From Roseivirga sp. UBA7431 (lineage in GTDB: Bacteria; Bacteroidota; Bacteroidia; Cytophagales; Cyclobacteriaceae), in NCBI GenBank assembly GCA_002477595.1, contig DLQN01000086.1, positions 3,401 through 13,747 on the forward strand: a DNA stretch of 10,347 nt, given 5' to 3'. Positions 7,717 to 10,347 of the stretch are shown one piece after another. The notes beneath the pieces are model-generated. The model did not search any database. It worked only from the letters and a program-made list of their open reading frames with translations, and was not told the DNA's origin. Each line of letters starts with the position of its first letter. Position 1 is the first letter of the stretch. The translations under genes and the position numbers were made by a program.

Positions 7717-7797
7717 TTTGCAAATATCTGATATAATTATTGATTTTCCTTCCAGCCTAATTTTTACCTTATTTGCACTGTCTTCAAAATCAAGATA
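7717..7797. promoter_or_regulatory. AT-rich divergent intergenic region between rbfA and the DUF6427-type gene
   Basis: This 81-base gap is the only place for promoters serving rbfA leftward and the membrane-protein gene rightward. On the minus strand, 7728-7721 reads GATATTTG, one mismatch from TAnnTTTG, but it ends only four bases before the rbfA ATG and would give an almost leaderless transcript. On the plus strand, CTTATTTG (7768-7775) keeps TTTG but lacks the TA, and the nearest upstream TTG (7740-7742) is spaced too far (25 bases). ATAATTAT (7733-7740) is a small palindrome. That promoters exist here follows from the layout; none of the boxes is convincing. Confidence 0.4.
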
Positions 7798-8817
7798 TTG
7801 CTTAGCTTCTTTAAGAAAAATGACCCCTATCGAATTGTCGGCCTGATATTGATCTTATTGATCACAAGGGTTGTATTCTTCTTGTTCTTTAATGAAGGTT
7901 TATGGGCGTTAGACGTTAATGAAAGCAACCTATTAGAGACGAATACGCTTCACTCCGGTCCATTGGCAAACCTCCTTTTTGTAGGTCTTGCATCACTAAA
8001 CAGTCAATTTGTTGATGCTTTTTTAGCCGGGATACTCATTCTATTAAACGGAATTCAGCTCAACTCAATATTCATTCGTAATGCCTCTTTGCAGGAAAGC
8101 ACCCATGTTCCTGCTGCTATTTATGTAATATTATTGAGTGCCTCTGAAAGCTTTTACCATTTAAGCCCAGAACTTGTTGGGAGTAGTTTTCTACTTATTG
8201 CATTGAACTATCTGTTTTATCATATCAAGTATAGGGGAACGGAGGAAAATATTCTTAGCACTGGTTTCACCATTGGCTTGGCAGGACTCTGCTACTACCC
8301 TTTTGTCTGGGTATTTCTTATGGTGCTGACCATATACCTACTTTACTCTGGTACGATTACTCGCAGGTACTTTCTATTAGCTTGGGGGTTCTTTCTTCCC
8401 TTACTCATCACTTGGCTTATCTTCTTTTTACTTGATAGGGGTGGAGACTTTCTTGACACGCTGTTCATAGAACCTTTCAATTATCAAGTTTTGGGGTCTT
8501 TGCTGAACGAGTCCGTGATTGTTTATGGATTTACTTTACTACTAAGCCTTATTGCAGCCATTCAACACTTTTCAGGTCAGGGCATGACGAATCATCAAAT
8601 ATTGGTTCAGAAAGCTATGAGTTGGGTAGGGTTTTTCGGGCTATTGGTAATTGCTGTTTTTGGCACTGAACAGCTAACATCACTCGTTTTAATAATACCT
8701 GCAATGGCTTATTTTGTCACTAAACTATTGAGTGATTTGTCTAAGAAATACTTGGCGGAACTCCTGTTTATAGGACTGTTTGGAATTGCAATTGCTACAA
8801 TGGTTCTTGGTTATTGA
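7798..8817 (+). CDS. Polytopic membrane protein, DUF6427 type
   Basis: 339 residues, rich in Leu, Ile and Phe, with about nine or ten membrane segments near residues 13-31, 72-90, 104-118, 127-142, 153-183 (possibly two), 190-212, 243-256, 272-289, 294-311 and 320-337. The opening MLSFFKKNDPYRIVG matches the start I recall for the Bacteroidota DUF6427 family (once mis-annotated as beta-carotene monooxygenase), which supports the TTG at 7798; no in-frame ATG occurs until deep in the protein. Between TM1 and TM2 is an outward or inward loop of about 40 residues with several acids (Asp39, Glu42, Glu47). No catalytic motif is certain and the biochemical role is unknown. Its position opposite rbfA and facing rpiB gives no clear clue. 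Its last seven bases overlap the end of rpiB. Confidence 0.75.
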   Translation: MLSFFKKNDPYRIVGLILILLITRVVFFLFFNEGLWALDVNESNLLETNTLHSGPLANLLFVGLASLNSQFVDAFLAGILILLNGIQLNSIFIRNASLQESTHVPAAIYVILLSASESFYHLSPELVGSSFLLIALNYLFYHIKYRGTEENILSTGFTIGLAGLCYYPFVWVFLMVLTIYLLYSGTITRRYFLLAWGFFLPLLITWLIFFLLDRGGDFLDTLFIEPFNYQVLGSLLNESVIVYGFTLLLSLIAAIQHFSGQGMTNHQILVQKAMSWVGFFGLLVIAVFGTEQLTSLVLIIPAMAYFVTKLLSDLSKKYLAELLFIGLFGIAIATMVLGY

Positions 8818-9245
8818 CAGCTGATTTTGTCTACCCTTCTCTCGTGTCTTCCTCCCTCAAAATCGGTGATTAAAAAAGTTGAAACCATCTCTTCTGCTAG
8901 TGCATAATCGACAAATCTCGCGGGTATACAGACTACGTTTGCGTTGTTATGCTGGCGTGAAAGTGCCGCTAAATCAGATTGCCAAACTAAAGCTGCTCTA
9001 ATGCCTTGATGTTTGTTTGCTGTCATGCAGACTCCGTTTCCGCTACCGCAAATCGCAATTCCAGCATCTAATTCTCCATTTTCAATAGCAGTCGCCATAG
9101 GATGGATGTAATCAGGGTAATCAACTGAATCTTCAGAGGTAGGACCAAAGTCCTTAACATCATACCCTTTACTCGTTAAAAAAGCGACTACCCTTTGTTT
9201 GTACTCAAACCCGGCGTGATCGCCACCTATTCCTACCTTTTTCAT
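8811..9245 (-). CDS. rpiB: Ribose 5-phosphate isomerase B
   Basis: 144 residues, a normal length for the RpiB/LacAB family. It interconverts ribose 5-phosphate and ribulose 5-phosphate in the non-oxidative pentose phosphate pathway, in the cytoplasm. Seen: GGDHAG at 7-12 with the substrate-binding Asp9-His10, DYPDY at 42-46, the active-site loop CGSGNG at 66-71 with catalytic Cys66, NKHQGIRAAL (77-86), and His99 in RQHNNAN, which matches the ring-opening His99 of E. coli RpiB. Arg110 in IPAR and Arg134/Arg137 near the end fit phosphate-binding positions. The presence of Cys66 places it with the E. coli type rather than the mycobacterial type, which uses Glu. The ATG at 9245 overlaps the tatC stop as ATGA, so translational coupling is likely. 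The stop lies seven bases inside the convergent DUF6427-type gene. Confidence 0.95.
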   Translation of the reverse strand: MKKVGIGGDHAGFEYKQRVVAFLTSKGYDVKDFGPTSEDSVDYPDYIHPMATAIENGELDAGIAICGSGNGVCMTANKHQGIRAALVWQSDLAALSRQHNNANVVCIPARFVDYALAEEMVSTFLITDFEGGRHERRVDKISCQ

Positions 9246-10069
9246 GCGCGTTGTTTTGCGATTTTCTTCTCTACTCGCCTAGATATAATAATGCTGACCT
9301 CATATAAGAATGTCAGTGGAAGTGCGATCAATACTTGACTAATTACATCTGGCGGGGTAATAATGGCAGAAATAATTAAGATCACCACAATTGAATGACG
9401 TCTGTAGCGCTTCATCAGTTTAGGTGAAATGATTTCTGCTTTGGACAAAATATAGGTCAATACTGGTAATTGAAACATTAAACCGCAAGCCAAGGCCAAG
9501 GTAGCTACCATTCCTATTATTGAAGAGAGGTCAAAAATGTTATCAATCTTAACACTTAGTTCGTAGTTGTATAAGAAGTTAAAGCTCAACGGGGTCACGA
9601 TGTAATAACCAAAGAGCACGCCAGTGAGAAAAAGAAAAGTAACTACTACAACTACACCTCTAGAGGCACTTTTCTCATTATTCCTCAAGCCTGGTTTCAC
9701 AAAGCGCCAGATTTCCCAAAAAGTGTATGGAAAACCAAGAACAAGCCCAACAACTAATGAAGACTTAATGTGCCAAACAAATTGCCCCGTTATGGTTCTA
9801 TTCTGGATAATCATATCCATATCTCCAAGACATAATGCCGGAGAATTTATTAATTCAGCGAGCTTACAAAGCTGCTGATAGGTCCAAAACTCTGAGTTTG
9901 TTGGACCCAAAATCAATTCAAATACGACATCCTTAAAAAGGAATGCTAAAATTGAAAAAATGAATACCGAGGCAGCAGCACGAACCAGGTGCCACCTAAG
10001 TTCTTCTAGGTGGTCAAGGAATCCCATGTCCTTTTCCTGCGGGTCGTCTGTTAGTTGGTCTAGTGCCAA
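9242..10069 (-). CDS. tatC: Sec-independent (twin-arginine) protein translocase subunit TatC
   Basis: 275 residues with six membrane segments (about 31-50, 97-120, 138-160, 184-208, 224-240, 242-262). Signature elements: FLDHLEELRWH (17-27) before TM1, FWEIWRFVKPGL (117-128) with Glu132 shortly after in the first cytoplasmic loop, FNFLYNY (163-169), and AIITPPD (235-241). Gln200 in LMFQLPV stands where E. coli TatC has Glu170, a substitution common outside proteobacteria. Known role: the twin-arginine signal-peptide receptor that recruits TatA to export folded proteins. No tatA or tatB is in the window. The first periplasmic loop (about 52-95) is long and holds two cysteines (68 and 80). The start is probably TTG 10069, directly after the glyA stop; ATG 10027 would give MGFLDHLEELR, also a natural TatC opening, and cannot be excluded. 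Confidence 0.95.
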   Translation of the reverse strand: MALDQLTDDPQEKDMGFLDHLEELRWHLVRAAASVFIFSILAFLFKDVVFELILGPTNSEFWTYQQLCKLAELINSPALCLGDMDMIIQNRTITGQFVWHIKSSLVVGLVLGFPYTFWEIWRFVKPGLRNNEKSASRGVVVVVTFLFLTGVLFGYYIVTPLSFNFLYNYELSVKIDNIFDLSSIIGMVATLALACGLMFQLPVLTYILSKAEIISPKLMKRYRRHSIVVILIISAIITPPDVISQVLIALPLTFLYEVSIIISRRVEKKIAKQRA

Positions 10070-10347
10070 TTAGGATTTAAATAAAGGGTATTGATTCATC
10101 CAAGCGTTTACTTCTCCTTTAACGCCTTCAAGGTTTCCTGAGTTTTCAGGGTCTAATAAAACCCTGTCTATAAGCGCTACAATCCGTTCCATATCTGCTT
10201 CCACTAGGCCCCTGGTTGTAACGGCTGCGGTACCCACTCTCATTCCAGACGTTACGAATGGAGACTTGTCATCAAACGGCACCATGTTCTTATTAATAGT
10301 AATGTCCGCAAAGCCGAGTGCTTTTTCAGCAAGCTTACCAGTAAGGC
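10070..10347 (-). CDS. glyA: Serine hydroxymethyltransferase, C-terminal part (cut by window edge)
   Basis: The minus-strand frame is open from base 10347 to the TAA at 10072-10070, giving the last 91 residues. Reading in: [20 protein letters not shown], then [17 protein letters not shown] and AVTTRG, the conserved C-terminal pattern of bacterial SHMT (NKN...PfD...sP...TSG.RvGT...TTRG), including the Arg of SGMR that binds the substrate carboxylate. The PLP lysine and the N-terminal two thirds lie outside the window. Known role: a cytoplasmic, PLP-dependent interconversion of serine plus tetrahydrofolate to glycine plus 5,10-methylene-tetrahydrofolate. An ATG at 10285 is internal (NKNM) and is not the start. 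The TAA is followed at once by the probable TTG of tatC, so the two are very likely co-transcribed. Confidence 0.95.
   Translation of the reverse strand, partial: LTGKLAEKALGFADITINKNMVPFDDKSPFVTSGMRVGTAAVTTRGLVEADMERIVALIDRVLLDPENSGNLEGVKGEVNAWMNQYPLFKS

Noticed and set aside
9624..9878. Plus-strand open frame of 84 codons inside tatC
   Set aside because: It lies wholly antisense to tatC and has a low-complexity Thr run that mirrors the Val codons of the real gene.
10070..10285. A complete 71-residue protein starting at ATG 10285
   Set aside because: The frame stays open to the window edge and the upstream residues match serine hydroxymethyltransferase, so this Met is internal.

Overview
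The window looks like ordinary core chromosome of a Bacteroidota species, most likely a marine-type Cytophagales member of the Roseivirga/Fulvivirga kind (inferred from protein character only). Supporting signs are a DUF6427-type membrane protein, a TatC with the long first periplasmic loop seen in this phylum, moderately AT-rich DNA, few recognisable Shine-Dalgarno sites, and one good TAnnTTTG-type -7 promoter box. No tRNA, rRNA, CRISPR array, insertion sequence, phage gene or attachment site was seen, and no stretch longer than about 80 bases lacks a gene.

Layout, left to right. (1) Bases 1-296, minus strand: the N-terminal S4 part of an RluD-type pseudouridine synthase, cut by the window edge. 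A short divergent promoter region with a 7-bp inverted repeat follows. (2) Bases 350-1228, plus strand: a PLP enzyme of the ACC deaminase / D-cysteine desulfhydrase family whose two specificity positions point to D-cysteine desulfhydrase. (3) Bases 1229-7716, minus strand, transcribed right to left: rbfA, a LolC/LolE-like permease, a large SNF2-family helicase, radA and a secreted DM13-domain protein. This is a plausible operon or pair of operons with gaps of at most 74 bases. (4) Bases 7798-8817, plus strand: a polytopic DUF6427-type membrane protein divergent from rbfA. (5) Bases 8811-10347, minus strand: the tightly packed run glyA (partial), tatC, rpiB.

The genes serve housekeeping roles: rRNA modification and 30S maturation (RluD-like, RbfA), envelope biogenesis (LolC/E-like permease, TatC, DM13 protein), DNA recombination and repair (RadA, perhaps the SNF2 protein), one-carbon and pentose metabolism (GlyA, RpiB), and D-cysteine breakdown. 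The packing is extreme: both convergent gene pairs meet with abutting or overlapping stop codons and no terminator between them, and three genes appear to start with TTG. I do not see a new multi-gene system here. The least understood parts are the roughly 500-residue N-terminal half of the SNF2 protein, the DUF6427-type protein and the DM13 protein.
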